Assembly: GCA_002321895.1 (NCBI GenBank)
Contig: DCMZ01000008.1
Location: 310,001 to 374,000, forward strand
Source of the DNA: Bdellovibrionaceae bacterium UBA1609
GTDB taxonomy: Bacteria > Bdellovibrionota > Bdellovibrionia > Bdellovibrionales > UBA1609
Direction of reading: 5' to 3'
Length of the DNA: 64,000 nt
Positions 17,593-26,540 of this stretch are shown in pieces. The notes below the pieces were generated by a model that searched no databases, was not told where the DNA came from, and saw only the letters and a program-made list of their open reading frames with translations. The position numbers were made by a program, and so were the translations under genes. How positions within the stretch are numbered: position 1 is the first letter of the stretch; each line of letters starts with the position of its first letter.

Positions 17593-17889
17593 ATGAACCA
17601 AACATGGCATGAGGCAAAGCCGTTTATCAGTTTACTTGTCATCATTGGTTCATTGTTTCTGATCGTTTTTGCTAAAATGGAAAAAACTCGTTTAAGCTAT
17701 CTTCTCTACCAGCAGAATAAAATTCTTAAAAAAAATAAAGAAACTCACAGTTTAAAACTCATCGAGTATGTGCAAGTGACTCGCTTGGATCGGTTGCGAT
17801 ATTTGGCGCTAACAAAGCTGACCTTGTCGGAGGCGAAAAAGGGGCAAATCATCCAGGTATCAGGTGATAAAATCGTGATCGCACAATAA
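17593..17889 (+). CDS. ftsL: FtsL-like cell division protein
   Basis: A 98-residue bitopic protein: a short cytoplasmic N-terminus, one membrane helix (about 13-30, SLLVIIGSLFLIVFA), then a charged helical region (about 35-75) that should form the leucine-zipper-like coiled coil with FtsB, and a short beta end. Sequence conservation in FtsL is very low; the call rests on size, topology and the position between rsmH and ftsI, which is the standard ftsL slot. Its role would be to bridge FtsQ/FtsB with FtsWI at the septum. Confidence 0.75.
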   Translation: MNQTWHEAKPFISLLVIIGSLFLIVFAKMEKTRLSYLLYQQNKILKKNKETHSLKLIEYVQVTRLDRLRYLALTKLTLSEAKKGQIIQVSGDKIVIAQ

Positions 17890-17901
17890 TGGGGACGTCT
17901 G

Positions 17902-19827
17902 TTGAAAAATAGAATTGTATTTTTATTTATCCTTATATTTTTTGCTTTCTCGGCCTTGGTTGTTCGAGGGGCTTATCTGCAGCTATTTCCTAATAAAAAA
18001 TTATCTCAGCTCATGGAGCGGCAATTTCAGACCCGTATTAACTTACATTCTAGACGGGGATCTATATTAGATAGAAATGGTAGAGAGCTGGGAGTCAGTG
18101 TGACTTCTTACTCCATCTATGCGGACCCATCCATTATCGGTAAAAAAAGTTTCGTGGCAAAGAAAGTGTCTCGGTATCTTCAGTCGAGCTACTCCAGTGT
18201 TCATCGGAAGTTAAAAAAGAAGAACACAAGATTTGTTTGGCTAGAACGACAGGCTAGCCAGGAAGTTAAAGATAAAATTGCTGCTATGAACCTTTTAGGC
18301 ATAGGAATAGTTGAGGAGCCGAAACGCATTTACCCCAACAAGCATTTAGCCTCTCACCTTTTAGGTTTTATTGGGCGCAATGGTGAAGGCTTGGAAGGAT
18401 TGGAATTTTCTCTAGAAGAAAAATTGCGGGGGGCTAAAAAAGAGTATTTTGTGAAACGAGATGCTCGTGGACGTCCACTATTGATGGATCTCCAATCTTT
18501 GGAAGCACCAAAAGATGGGAAGGATGTTCGCTTAAGTTTGGATATTGAGCTTCAATATATGTTGGAAAAGAAGTTGAATGAGGCGCTGGCAAAATACTCA
18601 GCTGAAATGGGAGTGGGAGTCATTTTAGACGCAAAGACTTCTGAGATTTTAGCAATGGGTACTACACCTTCGTTTGATGCGAATGCTCCTTTTAATGTGC
18701 CTCCAGGTTATCGTCGCAATCGAACAATTGTGGATGCCTTTGAGCCCGGATCTACGTTGAAGACTTTTGCCATTGCAGCGGCCTTACAACTGGGAAAGGT
18801 CGAACCTAATACCTCGATCAATTGTGAGGGAGGCCATTTTAAAATTGGAAAACGAGTGATTAGAGAAGCCGATGCGTCTCATTCTTTCGATGAACTGACT
18901 GTGTCCGAGGTGTTGGCAAAGTCTTCGAATGTCGGAAGTTCAAAAGTCGCTATTGAAGTAGGGGCTAAGTCCTACAGAGATTTTCTAGTTCAAATGGGGT
19001 TTGGTAGAAAACCATCCGTTGAGTTTCCTGGAGTGACATCTGGTATTTTGCATGACCTCCCTTGGGGTAGGCACCAATTAGCTAATATTTCTTTTGGGCA
19101 TGGATTAACGGCTTCACCCCTTCAGATAGCCGCCGCCTATGCGGTGATTGCCAACAAAGGCTGGTACACCGAGCCGAGCCTAATTAAAGGAGCGTCTAGG
19201 GAGAGAAGGCGTGTGTTGGATGAAGATGTTGCCCATAAAATGAACCTTATGTTGATGGGTGTGACGGCTCGGACGGGTACAGGCTATTCCGCTCGTATAC
19301 CGGGGTTTCCTGTTGCTGGTAAAACGGGAACAGCACAAAAAGTAGATTTTAAAAATGGTGGGTATTTAAAAGGGGAATACATTGCTAGTTTTGCGGGCTT
19401 TGTGCCGGCGAACGATCCACGTTATGTCATTTACATTGCCATTGATAATCCTAAAAATAAATATTATGGGTCTGAAGTAGCGGCTCCGGTCTTCGCTGAA
19501 GTGGCGCAGTATGCTATGCGAAAATCAGGTATTCAGCCGATCTTGATTTCAAATAAAAATCTTCTCGATAGTAAATGGGATGAAATGCAGTTCTCTGCGC
19601 CTAAGAAAGTATCTAGCCCACTTTTGGAGGAGGCTCAGAGAGAGCTGGCTCAAAACCGACTTCCACAACTCAAAGGTATGAATTTGAGGGATGCGCTTAA
19701 AGTTTCCTCGGAAATTAAAGCCAATGTTATTGTCAAAGGAAGAGGCAGAGTGGAGTATACAGTGCCAGGTGCTGGTGTTACACTAGGGCCGGAATTTAAG
19801 GAATTAAAACTCATTCTTTCCGAGTAG
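17902..19827 (+). CDS. ftsI: Septal peptidoglycan transpeptidase FtsI (PBP3) with C-terminal PASTA domain
   Basis: The monofunctional class B penicillin-binding protein that cross-links septal peptidoglycan with FtsW. It has one N-terminal membrane helix (4-24), a dimerisation/pedestal region (RRGSILDRNG at 51-60), and the transpeptidase domain with S284 and K287 in PGSTLKTF, S341-S342-N343 (SSN), and K474-T475-G476 (KTGTAQK). The last 60 residues (about 583-641) form a PASTA-like domain starting LPQLKGMNLRDAL, as in SpoVD and other PASTA-bearing PBPs, which E. coli FtsI lacks. The start is a TTG with GGGG seven bases upstream. murE begins four bases after the stop. Confidence 0.95.
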   Translation: MKNRIVFLFILIFFAFSALVVRGAYLQLFPNKKLSQLMERQFQTRINLHSRRGSILDRNGRELGVSVTSYSIYADPSIIGKKSFVAKKVSRYLQSSYSSVHRKLKKKNTRFVWLERQASQEVKDKIAAMNLLGIGIVEEPKRIYPNKHLASHLLGFIGRNGEGLEGLEFSLEEKLRGAKKEYFVKRDARGRPLLMDLQSLEAPKDGKDVRLSLDIELQYMLEKKLNEALAKYSAEMGVGVILDAKTSEILAMGTTPSFDANAPFNVPPGYRRNRTIVDAFEPGSTLKTFAIAAALQLGKVEPNTSINCEGGHFKIGKRVIREADASHSFDELTVSEVLAKSSNVGSSKVAIEVGAKSYRDFLVQMGFGRKPSVEFPGVTSGILHDLPWGRHQLANISFGHGLTASPLQIAAAYAVIANKGWYTEPSLIKGASRERRRVLDEDVAHKMNLMLMGVTARTGTGYSARIPGFPVAGKTGTAQKVDFKNGGYLKGEYIASFAGFVPANDPRYVIYIAIDNPKNKYYGSEVAAPVFAEVAQYAMRKSGIQPILISNKNLLDSKWDEMQFSAPKKVSSPLLEEAQRELAQNRLPQLKGMNLRDALKVSSEIKANVIVKGRGRVEYTVPGAGVTLGPEFKELKLILSE

Positions 19828-19830
19828 CGA

Positions 19831-21318
19831 ATGCAAGTTTCACAATTGTTTGCCATTTATCCAGAGTACCGACTGGGTGATCATCCTGAGGTCGAAGTCC
19901 ATAAATTGACATTCGACTCTCGCAATATAGAGCCTAATGATGTCTTTATAGCCGTGAGAGGGCAAAACTTTGATGGGCACTCCGTTTTAAAAGAAGTCGT
20001 TGAAAATAAACCCGCCGCTTTGGTGGTGGAAGATATTCAATCAGTTCCCGAAGATTTTGTGGGTGCTGTTGTTGTAGTTTCGAATACTAGAGAAGCATTG
20101 GCTCGATTGGCGCATCGGTTTTATGGGGAGCCTTCTCATGATTTATTTTGTGTTGGTGTTACGGGAACAAATGGGAAAACTTCGGTCACCTATATGATTG
20201 AAAAAATTCTGACGGATTTTGGTTGGCCCACAGGAGTTATGGGTACTGTGGATCATCATTTGGGAGGTCGGACTTGGCCAACGAATCTTACGACTCCAGA
20301 TCCAATCACTATCACTCGTCGGCTGGTTGAAATGCAAGCCGTAGGAGCTAGAGCTATAGTGATGGAAGTTTCAAGTCATGCTCTTTCGCAATTTCGTGCC
20401 CATGGTATCGCCTTCGACGTTGGGGTTTTTACGAATTTGACTCGGGATCATTTAGATTACCACTCCTCTATGGAAGATTACTTTGCGAGTAAAGAAATTC
20501 TTTTCTCTAGTTTATTGGGTAATAGCCATAAAGGATCTCGTGCAGCAGTCGTCAATGTCGATGATATGTGGGGGGCGCAAATTCAGGTCTCTGGAGGCTC
20601 GAAAAGAGTGGGTTATGGAAAAGCCGCCCATCATTTAAAGTTAAGTTTGCAGAGAATGGATTTTTCTGGAACCCGGTTTCAGCTGAGTGTTCATGATGAA
20701 GAATATAATGGATTCATACCCGTGCCTGGAGATTATAGCGTTTATAATGCTTGTGCCGCCATTGGGGCTTGTATGCACGCAGGTGTTTCCATAGCCTCTT
20801 GTTTAAAGTCATTGGAGAGTTTTGATGGTGTGCCAGGTCGATTGCAACGAGTGGAGAATAAGAGTGCTGGATATGCTTTTGTAGATTATGCACATACCGA
20901 TGATGCTTTAAGGTCGGTGCTTAATGTTTTGCAGGATATTCGGCGATTCTCAAAGGACAATCATCGCATTCATCTTGTGTTTGGGTGCGGTGGAGATCGG
21001 GATAAGGGAAAGCGACCATTGATGATGGATGCAGCAATGGCAGGAGCGGATTTTGTATATGTGACGTCCGATAATCCCCGAACGGAAGAGCCTCAAAAAA
21101 TTATAGATGATATTATTGCAAATACCCCAAAGAGTTTAATCGAAGATAAAGTGATGATAGAGGTGGACAGGAAGAAGGCTATTGAGCAAGCTCTTCGAAA
21201 TGCAGATCAGGGGGATGTTGTAATTGTGGCGGGCAAAGGTCATGAAGATTACCAGATCATAGGTACGGAGAAACATCATTTTAGTGATCAGGAAGTGATC
21301 GAGGAGTTTTCGGGATGA
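19831..21318 (+). CDS. murE: UDP-MurNAc-L-Ala-D-Glu:meso-diaminopimelate ligase MurE
   Basis: A cytoplasmic Mur ligase adding the third stem-peptide residue. The ATP loop TGTNGKTS is at 111-118, the carbamoylated-lysine region follows HLDYHSSMEDYFASKE, and the substrate-specificity motif DNPR is at 414-417. DNPR is the established signature for meso-diaminopimelate rather than lysine, so the wall is predicted to be of the DAP type. The length of 495 fits. It starts only four bases after ftsI and overlaps murF by four bases (ATGA), which suggests coupled translation. Confidence 0.96.
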   Translation: MQVSQLFAIYPEYRLGDHPEVEVHKLTFDSRNIEPNDVFIAVRGQNFDGHSVLKEVVENKPAALVVEDIQSVPEDFVGAVVVVSNTREALARLAHRFYGEPSHDLFCVGVTGTNGKTSVTYMIEKILTDFGWPTGVMGTVDHHLGGRTWPTNLTTPDPITITRRLVEMQAVGARAIVMEVSSHALSQFRAHGIAFDVGVFTNLTRDHLDYHSSMEDYFASKEILFSSLLGNSHKGSRAAVVNVDDMWGAQIQVSGGSKRVGYGKAAHHLKLSLQRMDFSGTRFQLSVHDEEYNGFIPVPGDYSVYNACAAIGACMHAGVSIASCLKSLESFDGVPGRLQRVENKSAGYAFVDYAHTDDALRSVLNVLQDIRRFSKDNHRIHLVFGCGGDRDKGKRPLMMDAAMAGADFVYVTSDNPRTEEPQKIIDDIIANTPKSLIEDKVMIEVDRKKAIEQALRNADQGDVVIVAGKGHEDYQIIGTEKHHFSDQEVIEEFSG

Positions 21319-22742
21319 GTAGTGCAGTATGGACCATGAGTCTTGATGAACTCGCAAAAGCAACGGGTGGGAGGATACTCTCAAACATACAAGATCAATT
21401 TTCAGGTGTTACGACAGATTCAAGAAAGCCAGGACAGGGTTGTCTGTTTGTGGCCATACACGGAGATCAATTTGATGGCCATGACTTTTGTGCAGCTGCG
21501 GTGGAGCAGGGAGTGTCTGTTCTTTTAGTTCATCGAGAAGATGAAGTTATAAAAAGTTTGATAAATAAAGTCAGCGTTGTCTTGGTTGATGATACCACTA
21601 CGGGGTTACAAAAATTAGCTACCTATTGGAGAGAAAAAGCTAATTTTAAAGTGGTTGGAATTACCGGATCTAATGGTAAGACCACAACAAAAGAGTTTAC
21701 CACAACGGTTTTAAAATCCTGTTATTCTGTAGCCGCTACTCAAGGGAATTTGAATAATCATTGGGGAGTGCCTTTAACCATTCTTTCTGCTCAAGCTGAG
21801 CACGAAGTGTTGATATTGGAAATGGGAATGAGCCACCTGGGCGAAATCGCACGGTTAGCACAGATTGCAAAACCGGATGTGGTATTGGCTACAAATGTTG
21901 GTACCTCTCATATAGGAGAGGTAGGATCTCAAGAAGGTGTACGCCAGGCAAAAAAGGAAATTTACGAACATTCTCCTGGAGCCACGGCTATTTTTAATAG
22001 AGATAACAGTTTTACTCGGCAAATATTCGAAGAGTATGCGGAGGAGCATGGTCGGGAGGGGACATTTTCTTTTTCTGAAAGAGATCTTGGAGCAGAGATT
22101 GATGTTAGTCTGAACGTAAAATCCGCTAATCTGTTAGGAATGGTAGTATCTGGCCGAGTGGGTGAGGCCACGGGGTCTTTTGAAATCCCTATTTCCGGAC
22201 CACATAATGTATCCAACCTTATGGCGGCAGCATCCATTGGTTTGGCATTGGACGTACCTGTGGAGAAAATCTGGGAGTCTCTCCCAAAATGTCGGACGGC
22301 TTGGGGTCGTAATCAGATTGTTGAGCATCCCAACGGTGCACAAATTATTTTTGACGCTTACAATGCTAATCCACAAAGCATGGAGGCTCTATTGCACTCT
22401 TTAAAATCTTCGAGTCAAAAAGGGCAAAAGACGGTGGTCATCTTAGGAGAAATGTTGGAGCTGGGTGATTTCTCTGAGCAATTCCATCGAAAACTAGGGG
22501 AATGGGCCGGGCAAAGCCAAGCAGAATGTATTTGGTTTATGGGACCCCATCGGGAAGCTGTTGCCGACGGGGTTCGCAGCTCTGGATTTCAAAATAAGTT
22601 AGTGATTTCAGATACTTATGAAGAATCTCTTGCAATGGAGATCGAATCTATGCTAGAACCCGGGGACATCGTCGCGATCAAAGGTTCGCGTGGAATGAAG
22701 TTGGAGCGAGTCCTCAATAAGTGGGGCGTTTCAGGCTTCTAA
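21315..22742 (+). CDS. murF: UDP-MurNAc-tripeptide:D-Ala-D-Ala ligase MurF
   Basis: Adds the D-Ala-D-Ala dipeptide (made by Ddl, also in this cluster) to the UDP-MurNAc-tripeptide in the cytoplasm. The ATP loop GITGSNGKTTTKEF and the segment TQGNLNNHWGVPLT identify MurF, as do EMGMSHLGEI and FDAYNANPQSME. The N-terminal domain has the family's TDSRK and FVAIHGDQFDGHDF. The 475 residues are slightly longer than usual. It overlaps murE by four bases and is followed by mraY after 24 bases. Confidence 0.96.
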   Translation: MSSAVWTMSLDELAKATGGRILSNIQDQFSGVTTDSRKPGQGCLFVAIHGDQFDGHDFCAAAVEQGVSVLLVHREDEVIKSLINKVSVVLVDDTTTGLQKLATYWREKANFKVVGITGSNGKTTTKEFTTTVLKSCYSVAATQGNLNNHWGVPLTILSAQAEHEVLILEMGMSHLGEIARLAQIAKPDVVLATNVGTSHIGEVGSQEGVRQAKKEIYEHSPGATAIFNRDNSFTRQIFEEYAEEHGREGTFSFSERDLGAEIDVSLNVKSANLLGMVVSGRVGEATGSFEIPISGPHNVSNLMAAASIGLALDVPVEKIWESLPKCRTAWGRNQIVEHPNGAQIIFDAYNANPQSMEALLHSLKSSSQKGQKTVVILGEMLELGDFSEQFHRKLGEWAGQSQAECIWFMGPHREAVADGVRSSGFQNKLVISDTYEESLAMEIESMLEPGDIVAIKGSRGMKLERVLNKWGVSGF

Positions 22743-22766
22743 ACGCATAAAATTCGCAAGGTAAGT

Positions 22767-23843
22767 ATGTTGTACACACTGTTAGTTGATCTTGCAGATA
22801 ACGTTTCTGCATTTAATGTGTTCCGCTATATCACATTCAGAACATTTATAACTTTTTTCACATCATTTGTGGTGTGTTTGGCTTGGGGTCCATTTTTTAT
22901 ACAAAGGATGGTTCGAAAGCAGGTCAAACAATCCATTAGAGATGATGGTCCTCAATCCCATTTAAAAAAACAGGGAACTCCAACGATGGGTGGAACTTTG
23001 ATTTTAGCGGGATTTTTCGTTCCGCTTCTGCTGTGGGTGGACGTTTTCGCACCCATGGTTTGGGGGGTCTCTATAGTTACCTTGGCCTTTGGAGCTATTG
23101 GTTATTGGGATGATTACCTTAAGGTTTCTAAAAAGAATACTAAAGGGCTCAGTGGAAAACTTAGACTCACCTTAGAGTTTGCTGTTTCTGGTGCTGTGGT
23201 GGCTTTTCTGGTTTATTTAGGGGAGCTTTCCACGTCATTGTATGTACCTTTTTTAAAAGACGTCGTTTTTGAATTGGGCTGGTTTTACGTTCCATTTGCC
23301 AGTCTTGTTATTGTGGGTTGTGCTAATGCTGTAAACCTGACAGATGGTTTAGACGGCTTAGCCATCGTTCCAGTGATAGTATGCGCCGGGACTTTTATGA
23401 TTTTTGCCTACATAGCCGGTCATTTTCAGATTGCACAATACTTGGCGATTCCCTATATCAGTGGGGCTGGTGAGTTGACTCCGTTGGCGGCGGCAATTGT
23501 GGCGTCAGGACTAGGGTTTTTGTGGTTTAATTCCTATCCGGCTCAGGTTTTTATGGGAGATGTAGGAAGTTTAAGTCTTGGTGGTTTTATAGGGGTGATG
23601 TCCGTACTTACAAAAAATGAACTGTTGCTCGTATTATTGGGCGGAATTTTTGTAGTTGAGGCCCTCTCTGTTATCGCGCAGGTGCTTTCATTCAAGCTGA
23701 CTGGAAAAAGAGTGTTGAGGATGGCACCCATTCATCATCACTTTGAGCTTAAAGGATTGAGTGAAACCAAGATCATCGTGAGGTTTTGGATCATTGCTAT
23801 ATTATTAGCTGTATTGAGTTTGGCCACTTTAAAACTAAGGTAA
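22767..23843 (+). CDS. mraY: Phospho-MurNAc-pentapeptide translocase MraY
   Basis: The integral membrane enzyme that transfers phospho-MurNAc-pentapeptide to undecaprenyl phosphate, giving lipid I. The 358 residues have about ten membrane helices. The signatures are GTPTMGG early, GYWDDYLKV with the catalytic aspartates, NAVNLTDGLDGLA, GFLWFNSYPAQVFMGDVGSL, and the histidine-rich MAPIHHHFEL, the MraY-specific loop. AAGG lies five bases before the ATG. A 51-base gap with AAGG before murD follows. Confidence 0.97.
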   Translation: MLYTLLVDLADNVSAFNVFRYITFRTFITFFTSFVVCLAWGPFFIQRMVRKQVKQSIRDDGPQSHLKKQGTPTMGGTLILAGFFVPLLLWVDVFAPMVWGVSIVTLAFGAIGYWDDYLKVSKKNTKGLSGKLRLTLEFAVSGAVVAFLVYLGELSTSLYVPFLKDVVFELGWFYVPFASLVIVGCANAVNLTDGLDGLAIVPVIVCAGTFMIFAYIAGHFQIAQYLAIPYISGAGELTPLAAAIVASGLGFLWFNSYPAQVFMGDVGSLSLGGFIGVMSVLTKNELLLVLLGGIFVVEALSVIAQVLSFKLTGKRVLRMAPIHHHFELKGLSETKIIVRFWIIAILLAVLSLATLKLR

Positions 23844-23894
23844 CAAAACTAGACATAGTATTTAAATTCGTTAGGAACTAACAGGTAAGGTAAA

Positions 23895-25280
23895 ATGTAC
23901 GATTATAGAGATGTAAAAGGTAAAAAAATAATGGTAGTTGGATTGGGCCGTACTGGGGTAGCGTTGTCTCGCTTTCTCGTCAGTAAGGGTGCCGAAGTCA
24001 CTATCAGTGATCACAAGTCTAAGGCCGAATTGGTCAATTATTTGGAGCAAATTGAAGACCTAGAGATCAATTATGATCTTGGTGGACACACTCCAAAATT
24101 GTTCTTGCAACAGAATCTTATTATTTTAAGTCCGGGGGTTTCGCCAAACTTAAAGATCTTTGAATATGCAAAGAGCCGTGGTGCATTGGTAACAGGTGAA
24201 TTTGAATTTGCAGCGGCTTGGATTGATGAGCCGGTAATTGCTGTGACAGGAACAAATGGTAAGTCTACTGTTTGTGAGTTGATTCAACATATGTTGTCAG
24301 AGTCCGGTATCACAAATTGGTTAGGCGGTAATTATGGCCGACCATTAAGTGAATACTTAGTGCTGCCAGAGAAGCCTCAAATTGTAGTGGCTGAAGTTTC
24401 TAGTTTTCAGTTGGAGCATTGTGAGCAGTTCACTCCTAAAAATATTATTTTTACTAACCTAGCTGAGAACCATCTCGACCGTTATCGCTCTATGGAAGAG
24501 TATGTAAATGCTAAGCGAAAGATTTTTAGAAACACCAATCAGGGTACTACCAGTGTTTTAAATGCGGATGATAACGCGGTTGTTGAGTTGGCCCGCGATC
24601 CAGCTGTTCAGCGCGGGAGAATTTTCTACTTCTCAAGAAAGCCATCTCTTGAATCCCAGATTATGAATATCGGAGGGTGTGTTCTTATCAAAGATGAGCT
24701 TCGTGTTCGTCGAGGACCTGAGATAGAGTACTTTTCTCTCACCAAAGTGAAAGTTCGTGGATATCACCAAAGAGAAAATTTAATGGCAGCCACTCTAGTG
24801 GCCCTTGAGTGTGGAGCTTCCAGAGAAGCTGTTCAAAAGGTGATGGATAATTACAAGGGAATGGCTCATCGTTTAGAGTACGTTCGTAAAGTGGGCGGAG
24901 TGGAGTTTTTTAACGACTCCAAAGCTACCAATGTTCATGCTGTTATGCGGGCCTTGGATTGCTTTGAAGAAAATGTGATTTTAATTATGGGTGGAAAAGA
25001 CACGAGTCTTAACTATGAACCACTCATCGATCGAATTAAGAGAAAGGTGAAGACTCTTATTTTGGTGGGTGAGGCAAAAGAGCATATCAATCGAGATATT
25101 GGAGATCATTCTGAGACCTACTTGATTGGTACATTCGAGGAAGCGGTTTTAATTGCCTATCAAAAATCTCGTATAGGAAACTACGTTTTGCTTTCGCCAG
25201 GGGCGTCGAGCTTTGATATTTTTGACTCCTATGTGGAGCGTGGGAACTATTTCAAAGAGCTTGTGAACAAGTTTAAGTGA
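23895..25280 (+). CDS. murD: UDP-MurNAc-L-alanine:D-glutamate ligase MurD
   Basis: Adds D-glutamate, the second stem-peptide residue, in the cytoplasm. It has an N-terminal Rossmann-like domain (KIMVVGLGRTGVAL), the ATP loop VTGTNGKSTVCELI near residues 117-124, FTNLAENHLDRYRSMEEY, and the C-terminal NDSKATNVHA and LLSPGASSFDIFDSYVERG, which are diagnostic for MurD. The length of 461 fits. Downstream lies a 91-base leader with a hairpin that covers the ftsW ribosome-binding site. Confidence 0.96.
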   Translation: MYDYRDVKGKKIMVVGLGRTGVALSRFLVSKGAEVTISDHKSKAELVNYLEQIEDLEINYDLGGHTPKLFLQQNLIILSPGVSPNLKIFEYAKSRGALVTGEFEFAAAWIDEPVIAVTGTNGKSTVCELIQHMLSESGITNWLGGNYGRPLSEYLVLPEKPQIVVAEVSSFQLEHCEQFTPKNIIFTNLAENHLDRYRSMEEYVNAKRKIFRNTNQGTTSVLNADDNAVVELARDPAVQRGRIFYFSRKPSLESQIMNIGGCVLIKDELRVRRGPEIEYFSLTKVKVRGYHQRENLMAATLVALECGASREAVQKVMDNYKGMAHRLEYVRKVGGVEFFNDSKATNVHAVMRALDCFEENVILIMGGKDTSLNYEPLIDRIKRKVKTLILVGEAKEHINRDIGDHSETYLIGTFEEAVLIAYQKSRIGNYVLLSPGASSFDIFDSYVERGNYFKELVNKFK

Positions 25281-25335
25281 TTTCCAAAGGCTTAGCCCGA
25301 CTTAGGTCAAGCCTTCAGCTAAGACTTCATTATAG

Positions 25336-25371
25336 CCCTCAAAATGCTAGAATATTTTGAGGGTTTTTTTT
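25336..25371 (+). terminator. Terminator-like hairpin overlapping the ftsW ribosome-binding site
   Basis: The arms CCCTCAAAAT (25336-25345) and ATTTTGAGGG (25354-25363) pair perfectly over ten bases with an eight-base loop and are followed by a run of T (25364-25371), the shape of an intrinsic terminator. The GAGGG of the 3' arm is also the only plausible ribosome-binding site for the ftsW ATG at 25372, eight bases on. Upstream (about 25285-25325) two mutually exclusive weaker stems are possible: AAGGCTT with AAGCCTT, and CTTAG with CTAAG. So the element could attenuate transcription, gate translation, or both. The hairpin is seen; its function is inferred. Confidence 0.7.
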
Positions 25372-26526
25372 ATGACATCAAGATGGTCACAACTGGATAA
25401 GACACTTTGCCTGATTACGTTTTTTCTAATGGGATTGGGTCTGGTTCAAGTTTACAGTTCTAGCTTTGTTCATGCCACGGAGAATTTAGGGGATGGTTTG
25501 TACCTGTTTAAGCGCCAGTTCTTATTTTCAATGCTGGGTGCTTCGGTCATGTTGGGAGTGGCGCTAACGGACTGGAAGAATGTTAAAGTATTGGGTCTTC
25601 TCCTATGGTTTGTTGCCATCGTTGGGCTACTTTTAACTCTGTATTCGCATTTCTCAATAAAAGCTGGAGGAGCGAGTCGATGGGTTTCGTTACCTTTCGG
25701 GCTTCGTTTTGAACCTTCGGAGCTATTAAAGATTTGTTATCCATTCATTTTGGCTACGGTGGTGGCAAAAAGTTTTTCCAAGATGAGGACTTGGCAAAAA
25801 GTCACAATCTCTTTGGTTTTGTTAATGCCATTACTCTTATTAATGAAGCAGCCCGATTTTGGAAGCATTGTAATTATTGTGGCGATGGCGCTAGGGGTTC
25901 TGTTTGTATTTGGACTTCCTTTGCGTTGGTTGAGTTTGTTCACTGTGACGAGTGGTTTAGCCATGGTGGCATTGATCTTTACTTCCGAATATAGGATGAA
26001 CCGGATACGTGTTTTTTTGGATCCGTGGGCAGACCCGAGCAATAGTGGGTTCCAGGTGATTCAAAGTATGTTGACCTTTCATTCTGGTAAGCTATGGGGG
26101 CGAGGTCTTGGTCAGGGGCAGGGCAAGTTGTTTTTCCTACCAGAGGCGCACACTGATTTTACTCTGGCCACTTTTGCTGAAGAGATGGGTTTTATTGGGT
26201 TTGCGGTTTTGGTTCTAATTTATTTTTTGTTAGTGTATCGGGGGATGAGGATTGCTGCTCTCTGCAAGAAACCCTTTGAGAAGGCGGTTGCACTGGGGAT
26301 TACCTTGGTGCTCTTTTTTAATATAGCAATAAATATTGGGGTTGTTTTGGGAGTTCTTCCCACAAAAGGTTTAACATTGCCCTTCATGAGTTATGGCGGG
26401 AGTTCCTTGGTGACAATGTGTATGGCGGTGGGTATCTTGTTATGCATTGATCGCTCACAAAAATCTGAATATGGATCTGGTAGCAAAGATCATAAAGCGA
26501 TGCGGACAAGTTTCTACAGGTTGTAA
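25372..26526 (+). CDS. ftsW: Septal peptidoglycan polymerase FtsW
   Basis: The SEDS-family glycosyltransferase that polymerises lipid II at the septum together with FtsI. The 384 residues have about ten membrane helices. Family signatures are LGLVQVYSSSF early, GGASRWVSLPFGLRFEPSE, KQPDFGSIVII, GKLWGRGLGQGQGKLFFLPEAHTDF with the functional glutamate/aspartate region, and PFMSYGGSSLV near the end. I set the start at the ATG at 25372, immediately after the T-run of the hairpin. A TTG 15 bases earlier lies inside the hairpin and is unlikely. murG follows after 14 bases. Confidence 0.94.
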   Translation: MTSRWSQLDKTLCLITFFLMGLGLVQVYSSSFVHATENLGDGLYLFKRQFLFSMLGASVMLGVALTDWKNVKVLGLLLWFVAIVGLLLTLYSHFSIKAGGASRWVSLPFGLRFEPSELLKICYPFILATVVAKSFSKMRTWQKVTISLVLLMPLLLLMKQPDFGSIVIIVAMALGVLFVFGLPLRWLSLFTVTSGLAMVALIFTSEYRMNRIRVFLDPWADPSNSGFQVIQSMLTFHSGKLWGRGLGQGQGKLFFLPEAHTDFTLATFAEEMGFIGFAVLVLIYFLLVYRGMRIAALCKKPFEKAVALGITLVLFFNIAINIGVVLGVLPTKGLTLPFMSYGGSSLVTMCMAVGILLCIDRSQKSEYGSGSKDHKAMRTSFYRL

Positions 26527-26540
26527 CTGAAGGATTTAGA

